Notes: generated by a model not told the origin, from the sequence alone. A DNA stretch of 23,848 nucleotides from Rhodobacterales bacterium UBA7416 (GCA_002469545.1 DKMK01000115.1:1-23848), one strand, 5' to 3'. Positions 15,414 to 22,945 are shown, counted from the stretch's first letter. Numbers and translations are program-made.

Positions 15414-15506
15414 TCAGTTGCCGAAAGCCTCGTCGATGACGTCATAAACCTCTAATGCGACCCAACCGACGACGATGCCGATTAAAATTCCAAATGCAAA
15501 AGTCAA
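15414..15506 (-). CDS. Tiny single-pass membrane protein B (30 aa), paralogue of 14364-14450
   Basis: The small ORF uses a TTG start with a perfect GGAGG site 5 nt upstream and stops 58 nt before the hydrolase start, so the two could share a transcript. The product reads TFAFGILIGIVVGWVALEVY, then DVIDEAFGN. Aligned to protein A it keeps Gly, Val, Gly-Trp, Ala-Leu-Glu, Asp, Ile, Glu and Phe in register, with conservative changes elsewhere. The N-terminal half is one hydrophobic helix; the C-terminal tail is acidic. It is too short for default gene callers. It is a real gene if the paralogy is not chance, which I think unlikely given matched ribosome sites. Function unknown. Confidence 0.65.
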   Translation of the reverse strand: MTFAFGILIGIVVGWVALEVYDVIDEAFGN

Positions 15507-15655
15507 TTTTTCCTCCGTTTAGGTTTAATAAAAATTTAGAGGCAATTGTTTAAAATTCCGTTTATGCCGTAATTTTTGTTCCCAAACCCACCAAAGAGAT
15601 TGTTTTCACAGGCGTGAGTGCGTTATGCAGTCTTAAATTGAGAGGCAACGCAACA

Positions 15656-16012
15656 ATGCATAAACATCGTGGTTTTCCATCCCGCTTACCTAGTAGTGAT
15701 TTTCAGTTCACTATTCGTCGCCCGAACAAAAAAGGTGCCACGCCGATCATTCGCCGTGAGCGTTACGCTGATCGCCGCAATGTAGATCGCAAGGCGGACG
15801 AAGTGTTTATGCTGTCATTGATCGAAAATTTTGGTGAAGAGCCTTTTATCCGAGGAAATTTGGATGCAGGACGAATTTCATGGATGTGGGAGCGCGAGGT
15901 TTTGCCTGTGAGCGACCCGTTTGATCCATGCGATTACGAAGCAGAGATGCGCGTTGATATCAGCAAAGCGATGGTTAGTTTCCCTAAGATATTCACGGAT
16001 GAATACGAATAG
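15656..16012 (+). CDS. Hypothetical basic-to-acidic small protein
   Basis: The likely start is the ATG at 15656, with GAGAGG upstream, giving 118 residues; a GTG at 15614 would add a poorly coded stretch. The first half is basic (HKHRGFPSRLP, FTIRRPNKKG, RRERYADRRNVDRKADE). The second half is acidic and rich in aromatics (ISWMWEREVLPVSDPFDPCDYEAEMRVDISKAM). It has no membrane helix or signal peptide and no motif I can name. I do not recognise the family. Upstream is the divergent small gene B; downstream is a 355-nt gene-free region. It may be lineage-specific. Confidence 0.6.
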   Translation: MHKHRGFPSRLPSSDFQFTIRRPNKKGATPIIRRERYADRRNVDRKADEVFMLSLIENFGEEPFIRGNLDAGRISWMWEREVLPVSDPFDPCDYEAEMRVDISKAMVSFPKIFTDEYE

Positions 16013-16157
16013 TTGGCGTTTTTTTGCTTACGTAAACAACCATTTGGCGGCAAATCGCTGATTTGTTCAACCTTGATCAGAAGCGTTTGAATGTCCGCTG
16101 AAACGGTGGCTATGTGATTGAGCGAAAGGATTTTACCAAAGATCCTGACGAAAAATG

Positions 16158-16259
16158 AAAGGCAAAAGCAATACAAACGAAATCTGTTATGTCCCCTTTT
16201 TGAACAGGTTTTCACGAACGTTTCCCCCTCTCGTTCGTACGTTTAACGCTTTTGCCTTT
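16158..16259 (+). ncRNA. Candidate structured small RNA with two C-rich hairpin loops
   Basis: AAAGGCAAAAGC (16158-16169) is the exact reverse complement of GCTTTTGCCTTT (16248-16259), giving a perfect 12-bp closing stem. It is extended inward by AAACG/CGTTT (16175-16179 with 16240-16244). Inside lie two hairpins. CTGTT/AACAG (16184-16188 with 16203-16207) shows CCCC in its loop. ACGAACG/CGTTCGT (16214-16220 with 16232-16238) shows an 11-nt loop with CCCCC. The 3' arm runs into TTTTATAATT. The shape is a three-way junction with exposed C-rich loops, like sRNAs that pair with Shine-Dalgarno sequences. The plus direction is favoured because the loops are C-rich there; no firm promoter is seen. 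Confidence 0.45.
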
Positions 16260-16300
16260 TATAATTCCCCTTTAAAATTGACCTTTAGATGGATGCGCAA

Positions 16301-16363
16301 TTTGTCGCAAAATATATTTTGGGGTGTGCAGTCGTCTTTATAGGGGCTAGGTTTTGCGCCAAA
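16301..16363 (+). promoter_or_regulatory. Paired TTTG-N3-CAAA elements upstream of prpE (candidate ScfR-type operators)
   Basis: TTTGTCGCAAA (16301-16311) and TTTGCGCCAAA (16353-16363) each differ by one base from the palindrome TTTGC-N-GCAAA. Their centres are 52 bp apart, close to five helical turns. ScfR regulators such as PccR of Rhodobacter and RamB bind TTTGC/GCAAA-type sites at propionate and acetate genes. The link to prpE is inference. Confidence 0.4.
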
Positions 16364-16379
16364 TAGGATGGAGAGCCAA

Positions 16380-18272
16380 ATGTCGTACAAAGAAGCTTTT
16401 GAAAGCGCAAAATCAGACCCTGAAAAATTCTGGATGGAAGCCGCTTCGCATGTGGATTGGGTGAAAGAGCCAAGTAAGGCACTATTTTCAGAAAATGCTC
16501 CTTTTTATGAATGGTTCAAAGATGCGCAGGTAAACACCTGTTACAACGCTGTGGATCGCCATGTTGAAAACGGTAAGGGTGATCAAACGGCAATCATTTA
16601 TGATAGCCCAATCACGGGTTCTAAGGGCAAAGTTTCCTATGCGGAATTGCAAGAACAGACGGCTGCATTAGGTGGCGCGTTGCAGGCCCAAGGTATCGAA
16701 AAGGGTGATCGCGTCATTATCTATATGCCGATGATTCCACAGGCGTTGGTTGCGATGTTGGCTTGTTCGCGCATCGGCGCTGTTCATTCCGTTGTATTTG
16801 GTGGTTTTGCCGCAAACGAATTGGCGACACGAATTGATGATTGTACACCAAAAGCGATTATTGCGGCGTCTTGTGGGATCGAACCATCGGGCGTTATTGC
16901 ATATAAACCGTTGCTGGATGCGGCGATTGAACTGGCGGAACATAAGCCTGAAACTTGTGTTGTATTCCAACGTGAACAGTTGACTGCGGATATGATCGAC
17001 GGGCGTGATGTAGATTGGAATGCATCCCAAGTTGGTGTGACGCCAGCGGAATGTGTCGCAGTTAGCGGCGATCATCCTGTTTATATTTTGTACACATCAG
17101 GGACGACAGGCGCACCCAAAGGTGTTTTGCGCCCGACAGCGGGCCATATCGTGGCGCTGAACTGGACGATGAAGAATGTATACGACATGGACCCAGGTGA
17201 CGTGTTTTGGGCCGCCTCGGATGTTGGTTGGGTCGTTGGCCATTCCTATATTTGTTATGGGCCGTTAATTCATGGTAACACGACGCTTGTTTTCGAAGGA
17301 AAGCCCGTCGGCACACCAGACGCAGGCACATTCTGGCGCGTCATTAGTGAGTATAACGTTAAGGCGTTGTTTACTGCGCCAACTGCGTTTCGTGCGATTA
17401 AGCGCGTCGATCCTAAGGGCGAGTTTATTAAAAAGTATGACCTGTCATGCCTGAAAACTCTGTTTCTTGCTGGTGAACGTGCCGATCCTGATACAATCGT
17501 TTGGGCGCAAGATCATTTGGGGGTGCCTGTCATTGACCATTGGTGGCAAACTGAAACTGGTTTCGCGATTGCGTCGAATCCGTGGGGTATTGAAAAGTTG
17601 CCAGTGAAATTGGGCTCACCGACAGTTCCGATGCCTGGTTACGACGTTCAGATTTTGGACGAGGCTGGAAAAGAGGTGGCAGACGGTGAAATGGGCGCAA
17701 TTACGATTAAATTGCCATTGCCGCCCGGTACATTACCGACCCTTTGGAATGCTGATGCGCGTTTTAAATCATCTTATTTGGATGCTTTCCCCGGGTATTA
17801 TGAAACGGGCGATGCAGGGTACAAGGATGAAGACGGATATCTGTATATCATGGCGCGCACAGATGATGTGATCAATGTGGCGGGTCATCGATTGTCATCT
17901 GGTCAAATGGAAGAAGTTTTGTCGGGCCATCCTGATGTTGCTGAATGTGCCGTGATTGGTGCGGCAGATGCGCTGAAAGGGCAGACACCTATTGGTTTTG
18001 TTTGTCTAAATTCAGGAACTGAAAAATCTAACGAGGATGTCATCAAGGAATGTGTCGGCTTAATCAGAAGCAAGATTGGTCCTGTTGCGGCATTTAAGAC
18101 TGCGTTGGTGGTAGATCGATTGCCAAAAACACGTTCAGGTAAAATCTTGCGTGGGACGATCGTAAAAATCGCAGACGGCCAAGATTATAAAATGCCCGCG
18201 ACAATCGATGATCCCGTAATTTTGGATGAAATTACTGCAGCTTTGAAGGCCATTGGGTACCCCAAAGTCTAG
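16380..18272 (+). CDS. prpE: Propionyl-CoA synthetase
   Basis: The enzyme activates propionate with ATP and CoA via an acyl-adenylate. I prefer the ATG at 16380 (630 residues) because GGAGAG is well placed for it; an ATG 12 nt upstream has no ribosome site. The adenylate-forming signature YTSGTTGAPKGVLR lies near residues 236-249. DHWWQTETG is the A5 motif, YYETGDAGYKDEDGYLYIMARTDDVINVAGHR is the A7-A8 hinge, and PKTRSGKILR near residue 587 holds the catalytic lysine, regulated by acylation in relatives. Overall sequence and length fit PrpE better than acetyl-CoA synthetase. The gene stands alone, with possible propionate-responsive sites upstream and a terminator after it. Confidence 0.95.
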   Translation: MSYKEAFESAKSDPEKFWMEAASHVDWVKEPSKALFSENAPFYEWFKDAQVNTCYNAVDRHVENGKGDQTAIIYDSPITGSKGKVSYAELQEQTAALGGALQAQGIEKGDRVIIYMPMIPQALVAMLACSRIGAVHSVVFGGFAANELATRIDDCTPKAIIAASCGIEPSGVIAYKPLLDAAIELAEHKPETCVVFQREQLTADMIDGRDVDWNASQVGVTPAECVAVSGDHPVYILYTSGTTGAPKGVLRPTAGHIVALNWTMKNVYDMDPGDVFWAASDVGWVVGHSYICYGPLIHGNTTLVFEGKPVGTPDAGTFWRVISEYNVKALFTAPTAFRAIKRVDPKGEFIKKYDLSCLKTLFLAGERADPDTIVWAQDHLGVPVIDHWWQTETGFAIASNPWGIEKLPVKLGSPTVPMPGYDVQILDEAGKEVADGEMGAITIKLPLPPGTLPTLWNADARFKSSYLDAFPGYYETGDAGYKDEDGYLYIMARTDDVINVAGHRLSSGQMEEVLSGHPDVAECAVIGAADALKGQTPIGFVCLNSGTEKSNEDVIKECVGLIRSKIGPVAAFKTALVVDRLPKTRSGKILRGTIVKIADGQDYKMPATIDDPVILDEITAALKAIGYPKV

Positions 18273-18299
18273 GACTGAATTTAAAAATTAAATTGCTTT

Positions 18300-18330
18300 A
18301 AAGGACGCTAAAACCATTGCGTCCTTTATT
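18300..18330 (+). terminator. Terminator after prpE
   Basis: AAAGGACGC (18300-18308) pairs perfectly with GCGTCCTTT (18319-18327) around a 10-nt loop, followed by the T-rich TTTATTTG. It lies 28 nt past the prpE stop. Confidence 0.75.
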
Positions 18331-18337
18331 TGTTCGG

Positions 18338-18366
18338 TTGCGAAAAGGTGTTGGAGTGCATAGTTT
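18338..18366 (+). promoter_or_regulatory. Predicted promoter of the SPOR-domain gene, overlapped by a palindrome
   Basis: TTGCGA and TAGTTT are separated by exactly 17 nt, with a leader of about 20 nt that contains the AGGAAG ribosome site. A perfect inverted repeat GTGCATA-gtt-TATGCAC (18356-18372) covers the -10 box and the predicted start point, so it could be a repressor site. Confidence 0.5.
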
Positions 18367-18392
18367 ATGCACAACTCAGTTAGGAAGAGACC

Positions 18393-19700
18393 ATGATTTC
18401 TAAAAAAACGATTTTGTCAGTGGGTTTGTTAGCCATTGCGATGCCGCACATGGCGTCTGCACAAGCATTAAAAGGTGTGAAAACCCCAGCAAACTTGCCA
18501 CCAGCAGACTACAATGGTGTACAATTTGTTGACCACAAAGGATGTATCTTTGTTCGCGCTGGTCGCTTGGGCGATATAAGTTGGGTTCCGCGTATTGATC
18601 AGACCCGAAAACATATGTGTTCCAAAACTTATGCATCGACATTCCCAAAGGCCGACGAGAAACCGGTGGTCGAGGCGGTTGAACCGACTGCGGTGGCTGC
18701 ATTAGATCGTGGAAAAGTAGCATATAAGGGCGATGTTATTAAGCCTGTAGCTGCGCCAGATACATCATTGGTGCAGATAAAAGAAAATACGCTGTCTGCG
18801 GCGCAAAAGGCAAAGCAAGCTGCAACGAAAGCGGCTGAGGCCGAACGTGAAGCGCAGTTGGCCGCCCAAGAAATTGCAGCAGATAAGTTACGCCAAGATG
18901 CGATTGCAAAAAAAGAAGCTGATGATGCTAAGAAAGCAGAACAGTTAGCAAGTGCGATGAAGGCTGCTGAAGAGGCGGCTGTTGCAGACGACGTAATCAA
19001 GGCACAGATTGCAGAAAAAATTACCCAAGATAAGCAAGCCCGTTTAGAAAAACGCGCCGCTGACAAAAAAGCACGTGCATTGGCATTAGAGCAGAAAAAA
19101 GCTGATGCGAAGGCCGCAAGAGATGCCAGAAATGCAAAGCGTGAGGCAGACCGATTAGCCAGTGCCAAAAAGCGTGAAGAAACGCGATTGGCCAGTTTGA
19201 AAAAACGCGAAGAGGCTAAGGTTGCTGCGGCAAATAAGAAGGCCGAAAAAGTAGCGGCGCAAGCTGCTGCAAAATCAATCAAAGTAGCCAAAGTGGAGCA
19301 AGTGGTTACGAAACCTTCAAAGGTTGCTGAAGTTGTCAAAGCGCCAGTTAAAAAGGTGAATGAAAAAGCCGCTGCATTGAAAGAAGCTGCAATTGCAAAG
19401 AAAGTGGCAATCGCTGCCGCAAAGAAAGCGCGTGCAGATGAAAAAGCGGCTGATGAAGCGGCAAAGGCGCAGGCATTTCCATCAGGGTATTATGTCGATC
19501 TTGGAACGAACCTGAATGCGGCGCGTGCTCAGGCAGTTGTTTCGCGTTTGTCGGCGAGTGGGTACCGCGTACAAACACGCGTGACTGGCAATACAACACA
19601 AGTGTTTGCTGGGCCTTTCAGAAGCCAAAGCAATGCCCGCGTGGCATTTTACCAAGTTACCAACGAAGGCTTTAAAAAAGCTACAGTTGTCAAAAAATAA
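18393..19700 (+). CDS. Secreted SPOR-domain protein with long Ala/Lys-rich coiled coil
   Basis: The 435-residue protein has a cleavable signal peptide ending MASAQA. It is followed by a short globular part (LPPADYNGVQFVDHKGC...ISWVPRI...MC) with Cys51 and Cys76, probably a disulfide; this block is typical of Rhodobacterales SPOR proteins. Residues ~125-365 form an uninterrupted Ala/Lys/Glu-rich helix, TolA-like, long enough to span much of the periplasm. The C-terminal ~70 residues (SGYYVDLGTNLNAARAQAVVSRLSASGYRVQTR, then VFAGPFRSQSNARVAF) are a SPOR domain, which binds glycan strands lacking stem peptides at the division site. A role in septal or envelope organisation is inference. A promoter-like pair and AGGAAG precede the ATG. 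Confidence 0.92.
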   Translation: MISKKTILSVGLLAIAMPHMASAQALKGVKTPANLPPADYNGVQFVDHKGCIFVRAGRLGDISWVPRIDQTRKHMCSKTYASTFPKADEKPVVEAVEPTAVAALDRGKVAYKGDVIKPVAAPDTSLVQIKENTLSAAQKAKQAATKAAEAEREAQLAAQEIAADKLRQDAIAKKEADDAKKAEQLASAMKAAEEAAVADDVIKAQIAEKITQDKQARLEKRAADKKARALALEQKKADAKAARDARNAKREADRLASAKKREETRLASLKKREEAKVAAANKKAEKVAAQAAAKSIKVAKVEQVVTKPSKVAEVVKAPVKKVNEKAAALKEAAIAKKVAIAAAKKARADEKAADEAAKAQAFPSGYYVDLGTNLNAARAQAVVSRLSASGYRVQTRVTGNTTQVFAGPFRSQSNARVAFYQVTNEGFKKATVVKK

Positions 19701-19724
19701 GACTTTCCAATACGGAAGATCTGG

Positions 19725-19745
19725 CCTGCCGGTTTATCCGGCAGG
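19725..19745 (+). terminator. Hairpin between the SPOR gene and mgtE
   Basis: CCTGCCGG pairs perfectly with CCGGCAGG around a TTTAT loop, and TACATAATTTT follows. The T tract is late and interrupted, so it may be a weak terminator or a leader hairpin of mgtE. The 67-nt gap is too short for an M-box riboswitch. Confidence 0.45.
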
Positions 19746-19767
19746 TACATAATTTTAAGGTGTTACC

Positions 19768-21150
19768 ATGGAAAATGCGGTCGTAATTGAAAATGAAGCC
19801 TCTGATCGCGCCTATGAAATGGATTCGAGTTGGGTTGAGCGTGTTCTCGAACTGATCACGGCCAATGATCAATCTGGACTGATCGCCATTTTGGACGAAC
19901 AGCACGCCGCAGATATTGCCGATCTTTTTGAACAAATTAAACCACACCAACGTTCGGCGCTGTTACAATTGTGGGGCAAAGAAATGGACGGCGAAGTGTT
20001 CGCCGAAATGGACGAGGCCCTGTCCGCTGATTTGATTGAACAGTTGCCGGATTCCATTGTCGGCGACGTTTTGCGTGACTTGGAAACCGATGATGTCGTG
20101 GATTTGGTTGAAGAGCTGGATGAAGGTCAAAAAGAGCGTGTTTTAGGCGCATTAGAAGATGCCGACCGTGTTGCAGTTCGCAGTTCACTGTCATATCCAG
20201 AAGAAACCGCAGGCCGGTTGATGGCGCGTGAGTTGGTGATGGCGCCAACGCATTGGACTGTTGGACAGACAATTACCAGTCTGCGTGCAGATACAAATTT
20301 ACCGGATCAATTTTATGATGTTGTCGTTGTTGACCCAATGTCCAAACCAATTGGCAAAGTCCCGTTATATGCGTTGTTAACGGCAAAACGATCCACGCCG
20401 TTGATGGATATCGTTGATCAAGAATTTCGCACTATTCCCGTTATGCAAAGCCAAGAAGACGTGGCCTATGCGTTTAACCAATATAATATGATTTCCGCCC
20501 CTGTTGTTGATGAAGAAAACCGTTTGGTTGGTGTCATCACGATGGATGATGCGATGGAAGTCTTGGGTGAAGAGGCCGAAGAAGATATTAAATTGCTGGG
20601 TGGTGTTGGCGATGAAAGTTTAACCGATTCAATCATTGCCACGACCCGCCAACGATTTCCGTGGCTCGGAGTGAATTTAATCACGTCGATCATTGCATCA
20701 ATTGTGATTTCCCAATTTTCAACCACGATCGAAGCCATCGTCGCGTTGGCTGTATTGATGCCAATTGTGGCGTCTATGGGGGGGAATGCTGGTACACAAA
20801 CGTTGACTGTGGCTGTGCGTGCATTGGCAACCAAGGATTTAACGCCATCAAACGCATGGCGCGTTATTCGCCGCGAAGTATTGGTGGGGCTATTCAATGG
20901 GATATTGTTTGCCGCGATCATCGGTGTTGTTGGAATTATGTGGTATGGGTCCGCAATGTTGGGCGTTGTTTTGGCACTTGCCATGGTGATCAATTTGTTG
21001 GTCGCTGGGTTGGCTGGCATATTAGTGCCGCTTACACTTGATCGATTTGGAATGGATCCCGCACTTGGGTCTAGTGCGTTGGTTACAACTGTAACAGACG
21101 TTGTTGGATTTTTGGCATTCTTGGGATTTGCGAGTGCGTTGTTGTTATAA
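19768..21150 (+). CDS. mgtE: Magnesium transporter MgtE
   Basis: The 460-residue Mg2+ channel has the standard order. The acidic MgtE N domain (about 30-135) contains HAADIADLFEQI and DDVVDLVEEL. Two CBS domains follow (about 140-265), with YPEETAGRLMARELVMAP, TIPVMQSQEDVAYAFNQYN and LVGVITMDDAMEVL. After a connecting helix comes the membrane domain (about 290-460) with five helices, including LMPIVASMGGNAGTQTLTVAVRALA and the pore segment ending DVVGFLAFLGFA. In known structures the cytosolic domains bind Mg2+ and close the pore when Mg2+ is plentiful. AAGGTG precedes the ATG. Regulation is probably at the protein level, as no riboswitch is visible. Confidence 0.97.
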   Translation: MENAVVIENEASDRAYEMDSSWVERVLELITANDQSGLIAILDEQHAADIADLFEQIKPHQRSALLQLWGKEMDGEVFAEMDEALSADLIEQLPDSIVGDVLRDLETDDVVDLVEELDEGQKERVLGALEDADRVAVRSSLSYPEETAGRLMARELVMAPTHWTVGQTITSLRADTNLPDQFYDVVVVDPMSKPIGKVPLYALLTAKRSTPLMDIVDQEFRTIPVMQSQEDVAYAFNQYNMISAPVVDEENRLVGVITMDDAMEVLGEEAEEDIKLLGGVGDESLTDSIIATTRQRFPWLGVNLITSIIASIVISQFSTTIEAIVALAVLMPIVASMGGNAGTQTLTVAVRALATKDLTPSNAWRVIRREVLVGLFNGILFAAIIGVVGIMWYGSAMLGVVLALAMVINLLVAGLAGILVPLTLDRFGMDPALGSSALVTTVTDVVGFLAFLGFASALLL

Positions 21151-21154
21151 CATC

Positions 21155-22534
21155 CTACGGTACGCGCATTGTTTTCGTTCGCGATCCTTTTGTTACCCTT
21201 GCTTCACTTTCACTGATTGAAACAACTTTCCAACCAGCAATACGTTGGCCAACCTTCACCGATCGATAGCCACCGGTAGAGGTTCGAAACAGTGCGCTTC
21301 GTTTAGAGGGAGCACCAAAAATTCCAACAAGGCTGAGTGCGCTTTTGCTGAATGTTGTGCTGGCACGGGTTGCTTTGTCGGTATCTGGTGCGGTTTTTGT
21401 CGCGGGTTTATCAACAGAGACGGTCGTTGTGGAAACTGTCACTGATGGTTTTGATTTTGCGCGTTTTACAATGTCGCGAAAGTTAGACGTCTTTTTGGGC
21501 GGGCGTTTATCTGTGCCACTGGCCAAAGAGCTGGCTGCCAATTGTGTTTGTGCAGTCGATGCATCATCGATTATGGCCTGCTGAACTAAATCTTGTGCAA
21601 TGGCCGCTTCTGTTGTTTTTGCGCTTGTTGCTGCTTTGCTGCGCAGATTGGCAGGTCGCCGTGGTGGTCGCGCAACGTTGGATGGCGCAGCAGGGGGCAG
21701 TGTGACAACAGGTGTGGTGCGGTTGCCGTCACGAAGTTTAGGGGGCGGGTAATTCGCGTCTTCGGGTACTGCGGCGTCTGTTAGTTCAGGTGTGTTGGGT
21801 GCTGTGATATTGTCTGGGAATTTTGGCACAGTTGCGTTGGCAGATAGATGATCCAACGCAAGGGCTGAATGACTGCTCGAAACCAATTGTGGTTGTGCCC
21901 AATCCATTTTTTCAATTGGAGAAAGTTTTTGAACAGCCAGAAATGGTTCGCTTGAATTGCTCAAAGGTGACAGTTTTGTTTGTGCGTCGATACTGTTTGC
22001 TAAGATGTCCAAATCTTTGGCATCAAAAGTATCAATGGAAACAAAGGGCTCTGATACTTGCACAGAGGAAGCTTTCATAACCGAAGCAACAGGTTGCTGC
22101 ACTGGTTGCGCAAGAGGGAGAGGCTTTGGTGTCAGCGATCCTTGTATTTCAGGTGTTGGCACAGAAGTACTTTTGGCCGATGAATACACCATGCTGATTG
22201 CGCCAATGGCGACAATCGCCGCCGCAAGGCTAGGCCATGGCGTAAACTTGGATTTTTTAACTGCCTTTGTTAAGTGTAACTTGGGCTGACCGACAAAACC
22301 TTGTGGCGTTATGCGCGCAGAAAAAAATGTTGTTGAAAAATCATATTGCGCCACAAAATCAGTGGCTTCGACCAAAGTTTCGCGAAATGCATAAAGCGCA
22401 GCTTGTTTTTGAAACGTATCTACATCGCCCAGCGTGAATGAAATTTCTTCAATCGGGGTATTCGCATCCTCAGAAATGTCTCTCTCTGGGCAATCACTGT
22501 CGACTGAGCGTAACATTACATCTTCGAGTGGCAA
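21155..22534 (-). CDS. GspC/PilP-like single-pass membrane protein, 3' part of a frameshifted gene
   Basis: The frame gives about 459 residues from a TTG at 22534, though I think the gene begins at 22731 in another frame. One membrane helix (PSLAAAIVAIGAISMVY) is followed by a ~280-residue Pro/Ser/Thr/Ala-rich periplasmic linker. The C-terminal domain (LVGIFGAPSKRSALFRTSTGGYRSVKVGQRIAGWKVVSI, then ARVTKGSRTKTMRVP) resembles the GspC homology region and PilP of type II secretion and type IV pilus systems. The cytosolic part matches a Rhodobacterales family whose N-terminus looks like a degenerate PilM-type fold, for example ALYAFRETLVEATDFVAQYDF. Function unknown. It ends 4 nt from the convergent mgtE stop. 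Confidence 0.8.
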   Translation of the reverse strand: MPLEDVMLRSVDSDCPERDISEDANTPIEEISFTLGDVDTFQKQAALYAFRETLVEATDFVAQYDFSTTFFSARITPQGFVGQPKLHLTKAVKKSKFTPWPSLAAAIVAIGAISMVYSSAKSTSVPTPEIQGSLTPKPLPLAQPVQQPVASVMKASSVQVSEPFVSIDTFDAKDLDILANSIDAQTKLSPLSNSSEPFLAVQKLSPIEKMDWAQPQLVSSSHSALALDHLSANATVPKFPDNITAPNTPELTDAAVPEDANYPPPKLRDGNRTTPVVTLPPAAPSNVARPPRRPANLRSKAATSAKTTEAAIAQDLVQQAIIDDASTAQTQLAASSLASGTDKRPPKKTSNFRDIVKRAKSKPSVTVSTTTVSVDKPATKTAPDTDKATRASTTFSKSALSLVGIFGAPSKRSALFRTSTGGYRSVKVGQRIAGWKVVSISESEARVTKGSRTKTMRVP

Positions 22535-22731
22535 AACAAAGCAACCTTTGGTTTGCGCAAGCCATGTGCGCTGACTTCGGCGCGGAAATCTTTCATCATT
22601 TCACGAAAGTCGGGGTCGCCCATATCGGCAAGACCAATTTCCTGCCAATTGACTTCGTCTTTGGTCGATAAAAGGATTATCGCCTTGCCGAAAAATTCCA
22701 ATGCATATGTCGTTTTCTGCTTGGTAATCAT
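22516..22731 (-). pseudogene. 5' part of the GspC/PilP-like gene, separated by a -1 frameshift near 22535
   Basis: From the ATG at 22731 the frame reads TYALEFFGKAIILLS, WQEIGLADMGDPDFREMMKDFRAE and LRKPKVALF, then stops 5 codons later. Rhodobacterales homologues that I remember start this way (YALDF...LL, DPDL, LR) and continue directly into a VLP motif, which here lies in the other frame as FVLPLEDVML. One extra base in the TTTT run at 22535-22538 would join the two halves into a ~525-residue protein. A good promoter stands just before this start, not before the TTG at 22534. It could be a true mutation, phase variation or a sequencing error. Confidence 0.6.
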
Positions 22732-22761
22732 AATCTGTTTCTTGTCCGAAATCTTTTGCGT

Positions 22762-22790
22762 ATTCTATGCGTTTCTGAGGCGTGGAACAA
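22762..22790 (-). promoter_or_regulatory. Predicted promoter of the GspC/PilP-like gene
   Basis: On the minus strand TTGTTC and TAGAAT are separated by exactly 17 nt, and the ATG at 22731 follows about 30 nt after the -10 box. It supports 22731 as the real gene start. The rest of 22791-22945 holds no gene that I can support. Confidence 0.55.
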
Positions 22791-22945
22791 GTATTCGCTT
22801 ATTATATCGGCGGAAAAGTGAATTATTTGCGATGAGCATGAGAACACTAAACATCGATTTCGAAAACATGAAGCTTAAATACGCTTATGCAAATTGGATT
22901 GAGCACGATATTTGACACTCATTCCAAGATTGAAGGTGGGCTGGT

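Larger units (their letters stand above)
16013..16367. other. Gene-free region between the hypothetical gene and prpE
   Basis: About 350 nt with no credible reading frame. It begins with a T run (16019-16026) without a clear stem before it. It then holds a short CAAATC/GATTTG hairpin near 16051-16065, the candidate structured RNA at 16158-16259, and two TTTG-N3-CAAA elements before prpE. Weak promoter-like boxes can be found, but none is convincing. Confidence 0.7.

Noticed and set aside
15356..15445. N-terminally extended start for the alpha/beta hydrolase
   Set aside because: The extension overlaps small gene B in another frame and would bury the membrane anchor 30 residues in; the ATG at 15355 gives the typical N-terminus.
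18629..19339. 236-residue open frame on the minus strand opposite the SPOR gene
   Set aside because: It is the Ala/Phe/Ser-rich shadow of the repetitive Ala/Lys coiled-coil codons; the plus-strand protein has a signal peptide, SPOR domain, promoter and ribosome site.
19701..19767. M-box or other Mg2+ riboswitch upstream of mgtE
   Set aside because: The gap is only 67 nt with a single hairpin; an M-box needs far more sequence.
20466..21020. 184-residue open frame on the minus strand inside mgtE
   Set aside because: It lies wholly within a clear MgtE coding region and has no recognisable domain or ribosome site.
22534..22538. Programmed -1 frameshifting at the T run of the GspC-like gene
   Set aside because: In the upstream frame the codons GCT TTG TTT TGC do not allow a tandem slip that keeps anticodon pairing, and no obvious downstream stimulator was noticed, so a plain indel is favoured.
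22832..22915. Possible 27-residue plus-strand ORF (SMRTLNIDFENMKL...)
   Set aside because: No ribosome site, no promoter and no paralogue in the window; unlike the two tiny membrane proteins nothing supports it.
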